DNA of 64,000 bases. Source: CAYSNP01 sp050945855. Its GTDB lineage: Bacteria > Bacillota > Clostridia > Christensenellales > DTU072. Numbering within the stretch: position 1 is the stretch's first letter; each line of letters opens with the position of its first letter. Below the pieces are notes generated by a model. The model did no database searches and was not told the origin of the DNA. It worked only from the letters and a program-made list of their open reading frames with translations. Below are positions 33,630 through 44,000 of this stretch, in pieces. The position numbers were made by a program, and so were the translations under genes. The DNA lies in NCBI GenBank assembly GCA_050945855.1, contig JBMNTS010000002.1:1-64000 (forward strand). Direction: 5' to 3'.

Positions 33630-34442
33630 TTACTCCTCAAGTCCGTATTTGTTTATTATATGCAGCACGCCGTCCTCATTATTGGAAGGCGCTATTACGT
33701 CAGCAAAACGTTTGGCGTATTCGGAGCCGTTGGCTACCACTACTCCCAGCCCCGCATATTTTATCATTTCCGCATCGTTGGAAGCGTCGCCGATACAAAT
33801 TATCTCTTCCCTTTTGATGCCGTGCATTTTTGCCACCGTTTCCACCGCCTTGCCCTTGTTTATGTCGATATTAATCATTTCCACCAGCCATTTGAGCGAT
33901 GTGTTAAACAGTATTTTGTCGCCGAAAATGGCTTTCATCTGCTCTATTATGCCCTGCACCTTTTGTGGCTCGGTCATTATCATCATTTTGATGGGGCTGA
34001 ACTTGCGCTCTTTCAGGTATTTTGTAATGGGATACCCTAAAATAAGCGGGTCTTGGCAGGAATAGCTTTTGTAAATGTCCGTATAAGGAGTGTGCTGCGC
34101 CACTATAAACTTCTCAAAATCGTAAAGCTGATAATAGTGCCCCTCTTTCTCTATCCATTCCGCGGTTTTGAGCGCAATTTCGTGAGCGATGGGGCAGGTG
34201 GCGATTCTTTCTCCGCTCTCGATATCCTCTATAGACGCGCCCTGAAAGCCGATAACCTCGCCCTTAAGCCCAAGGTCTAAGCAATACGGGCGTATTGAGC
34301 AGGTCATGCGGCCGGTTGCGAACATAAACTTGCCGCCTTTGGCTACGTACTTCTTTACTCCCTCCGCAAGCTTGTCCGAATAAGTAAAATCATCTCTTAT
34401 AAATGTGCCGTCAAAGTCCGAAACTATCATTTTGTATTTCAT
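33630..34442 (-). CDS. Cof-type HAD phosphatase
   Basis: 270 residues. HAD motif I SDFDGTF (Asp8, Asp10), motif III Lys in the KGKAVETVAK region, motif IV ICIGDASNDAEMIKYAG; the C2B cap lies between, as in Cof/YkrA sugar-phosphate or cofactor phosphatases. Substrate unknown. AGGAT site upstream. 67 bases after uvrC and 18 before hprK, so probably in the same transcript as hprK. Confidence 0.93.
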   Translation of the reverse strand: MKYKMIVSDFDGTFIRDDFTYSDKLAEGVKKYVAKGGKFMFATGRMTCSIRPYCLDLGLKGEVIGFQGASIEDIESGERIATCPIAHEIALKTAEWIEKEGHYYQLYDFEKFIVAQHTPYTDIYKSYSCQDPLILGYPITKYLKERKFSPIKMMIMTEPQKVQGIIEQMKAIFGDKILFNTSLKWLVEMINIDINKGKAVETVAKMHGIKREEIICIGDASNDAEMIKYAGLGVVVANGSEYAKRFADVIAPSNNEDGVLHIINKYGLEE

Positions 34443-34509
34443 ATTTTATCCTTTTCTCCGCCTCTATGATACCTTAGAAAAAAAAGATAATCAACAAAAT
34501 ACAAGGGAT

Positions 34510-36306
34510 TTAATTATTTTTTAAATATTCCGCAATTGCCTTAGCCCTTTTCTCGCCCAAACCGGGAATCTCGCAAAGCTCTTTTACCGAAGCGTTTTTA
34601 ATATTTTCAATGCTTTTGAATTTGTCCAAAAGCAAGAGCGCGAAGCGTTCCCCCACTCCCTCTATCTGGGTAAGGCGGGAGGAAAGCATACGCTTTTCGC
34701 GTAATGACTGATGATAAGTAAGGGCAAAACGGTGCGCCTCGTCTCTTACCCTTTGCAATAGCTTCAGCGCGTAGCTGTCACGGGGCAGCCTTATGGGATT
34801 ATCGCATTCCGGGGTATATATTTCCTCCTCCGCTTTCGCCAAGCCTATAATGGGCGCATCCAAGCCCTTTGCCACAGCTAAAGCGGAAGATAGCTGACCT
34901 TTGCCGCCGTCAATGACGACAAGGTCGGGTTTTTGCTCAAAGCCCGCTCCCCCCTCCTTGTATCGCTGCGTCCTGCGCGCAAGCGCCTCTCTTATGCTGG
35001 CAAAATCGTCCGCGCCCTCCACCGTCTTTATCTTAAAGCGCCTGTAGCTTTTTGCGTGCTTTTCTCCGTTGACAAATACCACCATGGAGGCTACCTTATC
35101 CGTGCCGCTGATATTGCTGATATCGTAACACTCTATGCGCCTTGGAGGCGCGGGCAGGTTAAGACGCTCCTTTAATTCGGCTACCGCTCCCCCCGTTTGA
35201 GCCAGCTTGCTCTCGATTTTTGCCTGCTGCTTATTTAGATACTCCAGCGCGTTGTTGTAGGATAATTCCACAAGCCTTTTCTTCTCTCCCTTTTTGGGCA
35301 CGATAATGCGTACGGTTTTGCCCGCCTTTTCGCGCAGCCACTCTGATAATTGCTCGGAGAATTGAATGCTTTCCATCAATAATATTTCGTCAATACGCGG
35401 GCTGTTGATTTGATAATACTGAATTATGTAAGAGGACAAATCGGTCTCAACCGAATTGTAAGGGAAGTTTTCGCTGCCCAGCAGTTTGCCTCCTCTGAAA
35501 ATCATTATATTGATGACCGAATGCGTATCGCTGCTGGCTATGGTGAATAAGTCCATATCCTTATTATTGGGCAGCGCGGTAATTTGCTTTCTTGTGATTT
35601 TTGCCAAAAGTTCCAGCCCGTCGCGGTACATTTTTGCCAGCTCGAATTCTTCCTTTTCCGCGGCGGAAAGCATTTTTTCCTTTAGAATTCTCTCTATCTC
35701 TTTATCGTCCCCGTTTAAAAACGCTATTACCTTATTGATAATCTCCGCGTATTCCTCTTCGGTAACCCTGCCCGTGCATGGGGCAAGACATCTCTTTATA
35801 TGGAAGTTTAGGCATTCCCGCCCGTTCTTTTTTGGCAGCTTATCCGAACAGGAGCGCAAGGGAAAGGCGAAATGTATCAACTCCAGAATATCCTTTATCC
35901 TTACCCCCAGCAAAAACGGACCGAAATAACGCGCACCGTCCTTTTTGATTTTTCTGGTGCCTTCCACTCTCGGAAAGGGCTCTTTAATATTGATTTTAAT
36001 GTACGGATACGTCTTGTCGTCCTTTAACAAAATGTTATAAGGCGGCTGATGTTTTTTTATCAGATTGTTTTCCAGCACAAGCGCTTCCAGCTCGTTGTTG
36101 GTGATTATATACCTGAAATCATCAATTCTGGATACCAAAGCCATGGTTTTGGCTGTGTTAACCGCCGATGTCTGAAAATATTGCTTTACCCTGTTCTTCA
36201 GGCTTTTTGCCTTGCCTACGTAAAGAATGTCCCTGTACTCGTCCAGAAAAATATATACGCCGCTTTGAGCGGGCAGCGCCGCGAGCCTTGCCTTAACGTC
36301 TTTCAT
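34510..36306 (-). CDS. uvrC: UvrABC nuclease subunit C
   Basis: 598 residues from ATG 36306. Makes both cuts in nucleotide excision repair. GIY-YIG domain (GVYIF, then YVGKAKSLKNRV), a UVR segment near residue 190-225 (KMLSAAEKEEFELAKMYRDG), RNase H-like 5' nuclease domain with IECYDISNISG and VVIDGGKGQL, and tandem helix-hairpin-helix at the end (IPGLGEKRAKAIAEYL). No ribosome site; the promoter -10 element lies 7 bases before ATG, suggesting a leaderless transcript. A TTG start 36 bases upstream is in frame but lies in the -35 element. Confidence 0.95.
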   Translation of the reverse strand: MKDVKARLAALPAQSGVYIFLDEYRDILYVGKAKSLKNRVKQYFQTSAVNTAKTMALVSRIDDFRYIITNNELEALVLENNLIKKHQPPYNILLKDDKTYPYIKINIKEPFPRVEGTRKIKKDGARYFGPFLLGVRIKDILELIHFAFPLRSCSDKLPKKNGRECLNFHIKRCLAPCTGRVTEEEYAEIINKVIAFLNGDDKEIERILKEKMLSAAEKEEFELAKMYRDGLELLAKITRKQITALPNNKDMDLFTIASSDTHSVINIMIFRGGKLLGSENFPYNSVETDLSSYIIQYYQINSPRIDEILLMESIQFSEQLSEWLREKAGKTVRIIVPKKGEKKRLVELSYNNALEYLNKQQAKIESKLAQTGGAVAELKERLNLPAPPRRIECYDISNISGTDKVASMVVFVNGEKHAKSYRRFKIKTVEGADDFASIREALARRTQRYKEGGAGFEQKPDLVVIDGGKGQLSSALAVAKGLDAPIIGLAKAEEEIYTPECDNPIRLPRDSYALKLLQRVRDEAHRFALTYHQSLREKRMLSSRLTQIEGVGERFALLLLDKFKSIENIKNASVKELCEIPGLGEKRAKAIAEYLKNN

Positions 36307-36313
36307 AATTGAT

Positions 36314-36342
36314 ATATTACCACGAATGGGAGAAAAATTCAA
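36314..36342 (-). promoter_or_regulatory. Promoter of uvrC, probably giving a leaderless mRNA
   Basis: Minus strand TTGAAT (36337-36342), 17-base spacer, TAATAT (36314-36319). The uvrC ATG follows the -10 element by 7 bases, so transcription should begin at or next to the start codon. Confidence 0.65.
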
Positions 36343-36397
36343 TTAAGCGCAACCCACCCGGGAAAAAGACGGGGCACCTTAAATAATTATATCCTTA

Positions 36398-37762
36398 TTA
36401 TTGCGCTTTCAGCTTAAACGATTTTCTTTTTGCCAATACCGTTATGGCGATAAAAAGGGCGGAAAATAATGTGGATATGGGCATAGCGCATCCTATGCCG
36501 AACAAGCCTAAATCAAAATATATACCTAATAAATATGCAAGGGGGACGCGTAAAACCAAGGAGGTAAGAATAGCCGTAAGCATAGTGATATTTGTCTTTC
36601 CGTATCCGTTTACCAGCCCGTAAAGCGAAGTGGCGAAGGGCAGGATAAGATAGTCAATGCTTAAAACGCGCAAATATGGCAGACCCATACGCAGCGTGCG
36701 CCCGTCGCAATTAAACATCGCAAATATTCCCTTGCTGGCAATCAGGGTAAAGGCGGCAAATACAATGCCGAAGGCAAAGGTGATTAAAGAGCCGTAAATA
36801 AAGGTCTTTTTCACCCGCTTGTATTCGCCCTTGCCCACGTTTTGGGCTATCATGGCGCTTATCGCCATGGAGAGCGCGCGGGAGGGCAATATGGCAAAGT
36901 TGTTGTATTTGGTTACTATTATTCCCGCGGCGGAAGTGTACACCGCCTCCCCTTTCCCAATTGAGTTGACAAAGCCGGTAATCAACAAAAAGGACAGCGC
37001 TGCCACGCTGTTTTGAATCGCGCCGGGTATTGCTACTGCCATTATTTTTTTTATCTCTTCTTTATCCGGCGAAAAGGAAAAGGGCTTAATGCTTATGCCG
37101 CTCTTTTTAATAAACAAATGCGCGATTACCGTACTTAAAGCGTGACTGATCACGGAAGCCAGTGCCACGCCTGCCTCCTTTAAGTTTAAAACTAACACAA
37201 ATAAGGCGTCCAGGGCGGCATTGACCGCTAACGCGATAACCGCAATATACATGGGGCGTTTGCTGTCGCCCGCTCCCCTGAGAATAGCAATTTGCCCGTT
37301 GAAAATAAATAAAAAGGGGATGCCCGCTGCGGATAGCAGAGTGAACACTCTTGCCGCCGGAAAAGCCTCCTGCGGCGTCCTTAGCAGGCGCAAAAGAGGG
37401 TTGTGCAAAGCGGTTACCACTACCGTAATAAATATGGCTACGGCTAAAAATATAAAGAACATATTATCGGTAAGCTTTTGAATGTCTTTTTTTCCCTTGC
37501 CGTAATTCTGACCTACCACAACAGTCCCTCCCAATCCCAGACCGATGGCAAGGGCAAGTATCAGTATATATAATTGCGCCCCCGTCCCCACTCCGGAAAT
37601 GCTTGCGTCCTCTCCCTTGATGCCGATAATCATTAAGTCAGTAATGTTGGCAAAAGCCTGGCACAAAGTGGTAATCAAATACGGCAGAGAATACAAAATC
37701 AGCCTTTTTGCCACTTTCCCTTGGGTAAGGTCCTGATAATGGCTTTTTTGCGGTTGTTTCAT
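36398..37762 (-). CDS. MATE family multidrug/cation exporter
   Basis: 454 residues, twelve membrane helices. Opening block RLILYSLPYLITTLCQAFANITDLMIIG and GLGLGGTVVVGQNYGKGKKD are typical of the DinF/NorM-like clostridial MATE group; the second half repeats the pattern (PGAIQNSVAALSFLLITGFVN, IAQNVGKGEYKRVKK). Expels cationic compounds using Na+ or H+; substrate unknown. 91 bases separate its stop from uvrC, which has its own promoter. Confidence 0.93.
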   Translation of the reverse strand: MKQPQKSHYQDLTQGKVAKRLILYSLPYLITTLCQAFANITDLMIIGIKGEDASISGVGTGAQLYILILALAIGLGLGGTVVVGQNYGKGKKDIQKLTDNMFFIFLAVAIFITVVVTALHNPLLRLLRTPQEAFPAARVFTLLSAAGIPFLFIFNGQIAILRGAGDSKRPMYIAVIALAVNAALDALFVLVLNLKEAGVALASVISHALSTVIAHLFIKKSGISIKPFSFSPDKEEIKKIMAVAIPGAIQNSVAALSFLLITGFVNSIGKGEAVYTSAAGIIVTKYNNFAILPSRALSMAISAMIAQNVGKGEYKRVKKTFIYGSLITFAFGIVFAAFTLIASKGIFAMFNCDGRTLRMGLPYLRVLSIDYLILPFATSLYGLVNGYGKTNITMLTAILTSLVLRVPLAYLLGIYFDLGLFGIGCAMPISTLFSALFIAITVLAKRKSFKLKAQ

Positions 37763-37817
37763 TGCTTTCTAGTATGCTGTTTTTTTATCGTTTTAGCAAA
37801 AAACTAGTTGCATATAC

Positions 37818-37846
37818 TTGCAAAAATATCATACCTATGTTAAAAT
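37818..37846 (+). promoter_or_regulatory. Promoter of the tRNA-Glu gene
   Basis: TTGCAA (37818-37823), 17-base spacer, TAAAAT (37841-37846), 12 bases before the mature tRNA 5' end. Confidence 0.7.
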
Positions 37847-37858
37847 ACTTGAGCATTA

Positions 37859-37933
37859 GCCCTCATAGTCTAACGGTTAGGACGCTGGCCTCTCACGCCG
37901 GTATTAGGAGTTCGAGTCTCCTTGGGGGTACCA
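37859..37933 (+). tRNA. tRNA-Glu (anticodon CTC)
   Basis: 75 bases with the CCA end encoded. Acceptor GCCCTCA pairs with TGGGGGT (two G-T pairs), D arm TAGTCTAACGGTTAGGA, anticodon stem CTGGC/GCCGG around loop CTCTCAC (anticodon CTC, reads GAG), T arm ending GTTCGAGTC. The anticodon-arm and T-loop sequences match other bacterial tRNA-Glu. It is a single-gene unit with its own promoter and terminator. Confidence 0.97.
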
Positions 37934-37938
37934 GATAG

Positions 37939-37973
37939 AAAAGGTGAAAAACGGATAGTTCTTCACCTTTTTT
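37939..37973 (+). terminator. Rho-independent terminator of tRNA-Glu
   Basis: Stem AAAAGGTGAA / TTCACCTTTT around a 13-base loop, continuing into a T run, 5 bases after the CCA end. Confidence 0.85.
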
Positions 37974-38031
37974 GTTTATGCGACAATAAGGAATCAAGCC
38001 GCTGACATTTATCGGTATTTCAACGATTTAC

Positions 38032-38063
38032 AAAAGAAGCCCGAATTGCTTCGGGCTTCTTTT
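38032..38063. terminator. Bidirectional terminator after the giant lipoprotein gene
   Basis: Perfect 14-bp stem (AAAAGAAGCCCGAA and its complement) with loop TTGC; A/T arms give a T run on both strands. On the minus strand it lies 21 bases past the stop of the 3412-residue protein. Confidence 0.9.
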
Positions 38064-38083
38064 CATAAGCGTTTTGCGGAACT

Positions 38084-41000
38084 TTAAATCTCGCCCTCTC
38101 CCACCAGTAAGTTAAGTTTGAAGATACTGGAGTTAGTGAGTTTTACGCCTGCCCACGTATAGTTGCCTAAGAACATCTGATTGGAAATCATGGTCGGCAC
38201 AGTCCCCTGGAATACCCAGTTCCTGCTGTCGTTGGCGTACGGGAAATAGCCTGTAACGCCCGGTCTGCCGTCCACAATAATGTTGACCGTATTGGCGGTA
38301 ACGGGATTGTTTCCGGTGATGACTGGATGGTCAAAGTCTAAAGCCTCTCCGGTGATATGCACAATTATGGTGTGTCTTGCGCCGTCAGCCAGATTGACTC
38401 CGCCGATATCTATAGGCTGCTCGTAGGACAGGTAGCCGTATTGGTTAAAGGTGAACCTGAGTTGTCCGTTGCTGTAAATAAGTTTGATTGTCCTGTTACG
38501 GTCGGTCGCTCCAGGAGGCAGCAGATTGGATACATCGTTGCTTGCTATGATAAATTCCACCTCGCCGTTAGCCTGCATTGTCAGGTTCTGAATATCTACA
38601 CGGTAGGTATTGTAGCTGCGCAGGTATACGCCGTTGAAGCCGTCGTTGAGGGAAATCACTTTGGACGCGCCGGTCGCGGAAATCTGCTTGTCTCTGGGTA
38701 CGTACTCATAGCCGCCGTCTTTTATCTCCACATATTCGTGCCGCGCGGAATCTACTTTCTTGTCTCCCGCTATAAGCCTGTAAAGCGTAACTCTGGATTC
38801 GTAAAGCTCAAAGGCTACATTGGATATCTGCGGATAAGTATTTACAGGCGAAAGCGTACAAATCTCGTTGATAACGGTGCGCGGAATCAGGCTGTTGGAA
38901 CTGCTGCTTACGTTATACATCGTAGTATAGGTATCCAGTCTTATCACGGTCAGTGCTTGCGCCGACGTGAGATAATCCGTATAAATCATCAGCAGTATTA
39001 CGTCGTTATCTTCGTCAAAGGTGGCGTCAATCCTTACCTTGCCGGACAGCCAGTCAATATCCGTCCTTATCGCGGAAACGAACTTAAACGCGCTGGCGCC
39101 GTTGGCCTGCAGGTAAACCCTTGTGGAAGGATTGCCCGAAGCGCTGTCATAGCCTATAGCCAAAGCCAATCCGATAAATGACGGGTCGTTGGTGGTGGCA
39201 GTATACGCGTTTAATGTGTTGCTGTTGGTCTTTAAGCTGATAATAGCAAAGCTTTCGGTATTGGAAACGCCGTATAAGCCGCCGCGCGGGTCAAAGGTCC
39301 TGTACATCTCGTTATAGCTGGCGCGGTCAAGCTCGAATACCATTGACAGCCTGTTGTATTGCGCGGTAATTCCGCTTGCAAGCGTAATCGTGGTAGAACC
39401 GGTGTCCGTCGTGGCAATCAGTTCGTCGCCGTTGTAAGCGTGACCGAAAGCCTTATTAATGTTTCTCATATCGGGAATGGTTGTCGCCGTCGCCAGTTTT
39501 GCCTCGAAATATGCTTGCGCGGAAACCACTGTAATCCTCGCGGTATATTCCGCCAATACGTCATAATCCGTAAAGTTGTTGAATATGGTGCAGGTAATAT
39601 CGTAATATCCCGGCGTGAAGATGTGCTGTACCGCTTGAACGGGCAGACCCGTAATATGGCTGATAGGCAGCAGTACTTCGGGCAGCGCGACATCGTTTAT
39701 CTTATAAAGCACGGAGTAAGCGGTGCCGGCCGCGACATTCTTAACCTGGGCAAAGCTGAACAAGGTGTTAAGATTGATATTTGCCACGCCTTGGGCATCG
39801 GTAACGTATGTCAGCGTATTGTTGGCGTTGGCGACTGACAAGCCCAGCTTGCTCTTGTAACCCTGACGTAATATCCTGTAATCTTTTACCCAGGCGCTCA
39901 TATTGGTCACGTCAAATCCGGCTATGGAGTAATCGGTAAATCTTTGAGCGGGTATGTCGATATTATACGTAAAGGTGTCGTCTATGCTTATCGTCAATCC
40001 GCCGTCTCTCTTATTGAGAACGAACATCAAATCGTGCACAAAGCCGTCGGTAAGGAAATCGGTGCCGGAGATATTGATATTCGCCTGACCTGTCTCTACC
40101 ACCCTCAGACCTTCCTGGGTAATCTCTATCGCCAAAGTGTAAGCGCCTTGGGAGTTGAGTATAAGTCTGAAGAGGTTGCCTGCCACAAGTTTTGAGAATC
40201 TGGCGGAGAAGAAAATCTTGTCATAGTTTTCGCTGATAGGCTGATTCATTGCGTCTGTCAATCTGTACTCGTTGCCGCTTTGAATTTCCGCTCCCATGGT
40301 ATACGTAGCGTCATTCTGATTCTTCAAGGAATATGAATAATATCCCTGCTCCAGCCTGGAGTATACCCTGATCATTTGGTCGGTTAAGGAAATATCGGGT
40401 ATTGCGGCGGGGGCTCCGATTACCGTAAAGTCGCCGGAGAAGATAAAGGGCTCGCTGTAAGTGATGTTGGCAAGTACCTGATTCCTGTATTCGCCGCTTT
40501 GCAAGTATGCGCTGTGGGTAAAGCCTAAATCATTCGCGTTAAGCAGCATTTGCACGCCGTCCTGCCTGTAGCAGCGCAGCCAAATCAACGCGCCTTCCTC
40601 ACCGTCGTCAATCAGCAATTCATCCTCTACCACTTCAAAGCCGGTCAGATAGGTATGCACCACGACCTCTCTTTGTATGCCGTAGAACTCGTAATTATCC
40701 AGCGTGTAATTAATTATTGTGGGATAGACATATCTGGTTGTAAACAGCTCGGTAGACCTGACGCTCTTTTCGTTGTCCTTCCACGTAAGCGAGAAGCTGT
40801 CGGAATAGACGTCGATAAATAAGCTTTCAAGGGTGTCGCCGCCGGTAAGACCGTAGGGCAGGGTGCCGTATACAGCTTGCTCCGCCGGGGTCAACTGAGG
40901 ATTGACATCAAAGGAGAAATTGCCGGTGAGAACCAGATTTTCGCCTTGCTGCACCAGTTCATGCTTTTCGAAATTTACTCCGGAAAGTATATGCATCGTG

Positions 41001-44000
41001 TCGTAGGTGGGAGAAAGAGCGGTCTGCTGATAAGAAGAACCGTTCCAGGTGTAAACCTTTCTCTCATAATCACCCTGGCTCACAACCACATATTTCTTGC
41101 TTGTTACAGGAGTAAGAGCGGTGCCGTTGTCGGTAAGCGACAGCCAATCGGAAGTGAAAGCAGTGCCCGCCGAACGGGTAAAGGCCTGAACCGTTTCCGT
41201 AGCGCCTACATACAGCCTGCGCTTATTCACAACGTAATCGGTGGGTATATAAGTAACCGTATAATTGGAATAGAAGCCTTGCCCCACGTTAACGGAAGCG
41301 ATTACGCCCGCTAAGCCTGTGTAGCTTCCGGCGCCGATCAGCCATTCAAAAGCAGGCTCCACGTAATTGGGGTGTCCGGGACCTTCGTCCATTACAAAGC
41401 CGGTAAAGTCAAAGTCATAATCAGGCTGTTCGCCGTATGTCGCGGTTAATGTAGAACCGCTTTGGGGCACAATCTTAATGCTTAACGGCGTTCTGATAAT
41501 CTCAAGAGCGCATTCGTAACTCTCGGGGAAGTCAAAGTAGTAGTTTTGATTGGGGCCTCCGTTCTCGTGATACAGCATTACCGTAAAGACGGAGCCTACA
41601 TTGCTGCCGCGCAGGGCAGCCCCCGAAATTACTTCATAATCGGGTTCGTACTGCAGGCTTCCTTCGCCGAATTTATAACCGGTGAATTCAAAGCTTAAAT
41701 CTTCTTCGCCGCGCCCGTACATTATTTCAAATCTGTTGTTGGCATTAAACTGCATCTGAATGGGAGCGCGCTTAATTTCAAAGATCGCCGAAGTGTTGGG
41801 GGCGGGCTTGTAGTTGGAATCCGCTCTGAACCTTATTTCAGGCGCGGTAATCGGATACAAGCCTGCGTTGGACTCTCTGCTGATAGGACAATAAATCTGA
41901 CTGAGCTCCTCTAACAAGCCGACGTCGGCAACGCTTTCTCCCGATACTATGCCGGAGACATCCACCACCAGTTTGGCGTAATTTCTGATAAAGGTATATT
42001 CTCCGAAGGTTTCGAATATTTCGTTTCCGCCTTCCTGGTTTTTGATAAATACGTTGATTTCTTTATGGTCAATGCGGAAATGCCAGGTATGCATATAGCT
42101 GAAAGAGTAATTGGGATTCAATTCCACAAGCTGCTGAATATTAAAGTTGTAGCTGCCCACGTTTTCTCCCGATTCTCTGGTTATATTGCCCTGCAGGGTC
42201 TCGCCCTCGACCAAGCTCACCGGTGTTACGCCGTAAGTAATGGCGGGGTCAAGGTCGCCGTAAACCTTGCTGCCTGTAATATTGGTAAAGGTAACGGGAC
42301 GCTGATTGATGGTAAAGGTAGTGTTAAGACTTTGGGTAATCGTATGGTTGCGGTCGGAGCAAATTACCGTAAACGGATAGGCTCCCGCGTCTTTTCTTGT
42401 CTCATCCTGCCATACAACTTCTATGGACAATCTGCCATTGGTTAAATTGGTCTGGAAGTTGCCCTGATAATTGGTAAAGTTGAAATTATTGGCAAGAATC
42501 TGAGCATTGGTACCGTCATAAGCCTTGGACAAGTAATTGTTGTTAAGCCTTAATGTAGCGCTTTGCTTGGTTATTCTGTATTTGTAGTCCTGCAAGAGCC
42601 TTAAAACATAATTCCTGTTTTCCGATTGAGGCTTAAACGCCACGCTTACATTGAATTCGCCGACGTCCGCCTGTGACCAGCCTGTGTAATCAATGCCGGC
42701 CTCTTCGATTCTCTCAAAAGTGAAGTCTAAATCATTGATGGAAATAGCGGCGATGCCCGCATTCATATAATTAATATTGGGCGCGTAAGTGTCATAAGTC
42801 TTGGTAATTATACCTTCGGTGGACTGCAGGAATATGTCCGCAATCGCCTGTTCGATTATAAAGGTATAATCCTTCATTACACCTCCCACCTGCACTTTTG
42901 CCAGCGTAAGCACATTGTTGCGCGCAAAGAAGGTTTCTGTCAAAACAGCGCTTATATCATAACCAATTATTTCGTCTTCAGCGTTAAATCTTACGTTTTT
43001 GGGAGGTTGAGTAGAGCCGGAAGGATTAACAACAAAGATGTTGAAGTCAAACTCCATACCGTAATATGTGCCGTTATTATATAAGGTATTGCCGTCCGCG
43101 TCCTTAATCTCCGCAAGGAACTTGTTAACTCTTGCTTCCTGACCGGTATAAGGCACCCTTATTTCGTTGCTGCCTTCGGGCGCTTGCTTAAGATAGAGGG
43201 TCAGCTCTCTCTTATTAATGGTTACCGTCATTGAAGGCGCGGAAGCGGGAAGCTTGTAATTGGAATTATCCAACCCCAATACCGCAATATTATACGTTCC
43301 CACTTCAAGCGCGCTGTAAAGATTGATTTCTACCTGAATCTGATCAGGTTCGAATACGTCATCGGGATGCACTATTGCCGCGAAATAATAAGCGGACTCC
43401 TTAAAAGTGAGGTCGGACTCCAGATCCTGATAGGTATTCTCGCCAATCCTTTCCTTGAACTGGATACGCACCTCTTTCTGCGTTATCGTGAAGAGGTAGC
43501 CTTCGGGATTGCTGAATACTATATTATGATTGGTGTCGTTATTTTGAATAGCCGCGTAATAATTGCCCACATTGCGCGAACCGGTAGGGAATACTACGCT
43601 GACGTTTGCGGAATTGATATTGTAACCGTTGATTAAAACATAATCGCTCGCGGTAATCGATGGAGCCTGACCGTTGTATACTCTGGTCAGTTTTTCCGCG
43701 GGAATCTCGATAACGGCGTCTCTCTTTGTAATCGTGAATCTGGCGGAAACAAAGTTCTCTATTATGTAATTGCTGTTGTAAAGAGAGCCTAACAATATAT
43801 CGTATTCGCCCACGGGGTCATTTTGCAGTCCGCCGCCTTGAGATGCCCTTCCCAATTGTCCTGACAAGGTGTCCCCTTCTTTAAGACCGCTGGAGGGATT
43901 GCCCGCTATGGGATTTACTCTGTATTGGAAGGAGGCGGGATCCGGAGTGCCGTATATCTTGCTGCCGTCTTCCGGCGTCTCAAAAATTACTTCTACCTCG

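Noticed and set aside
38357..39181. Plus-strand open frame of 274 codons inside the giant lipoprotein gene
   Set aside because: Antisense shadow of repeat-rich coding sequence; no ribosome site, no recognisable domain.
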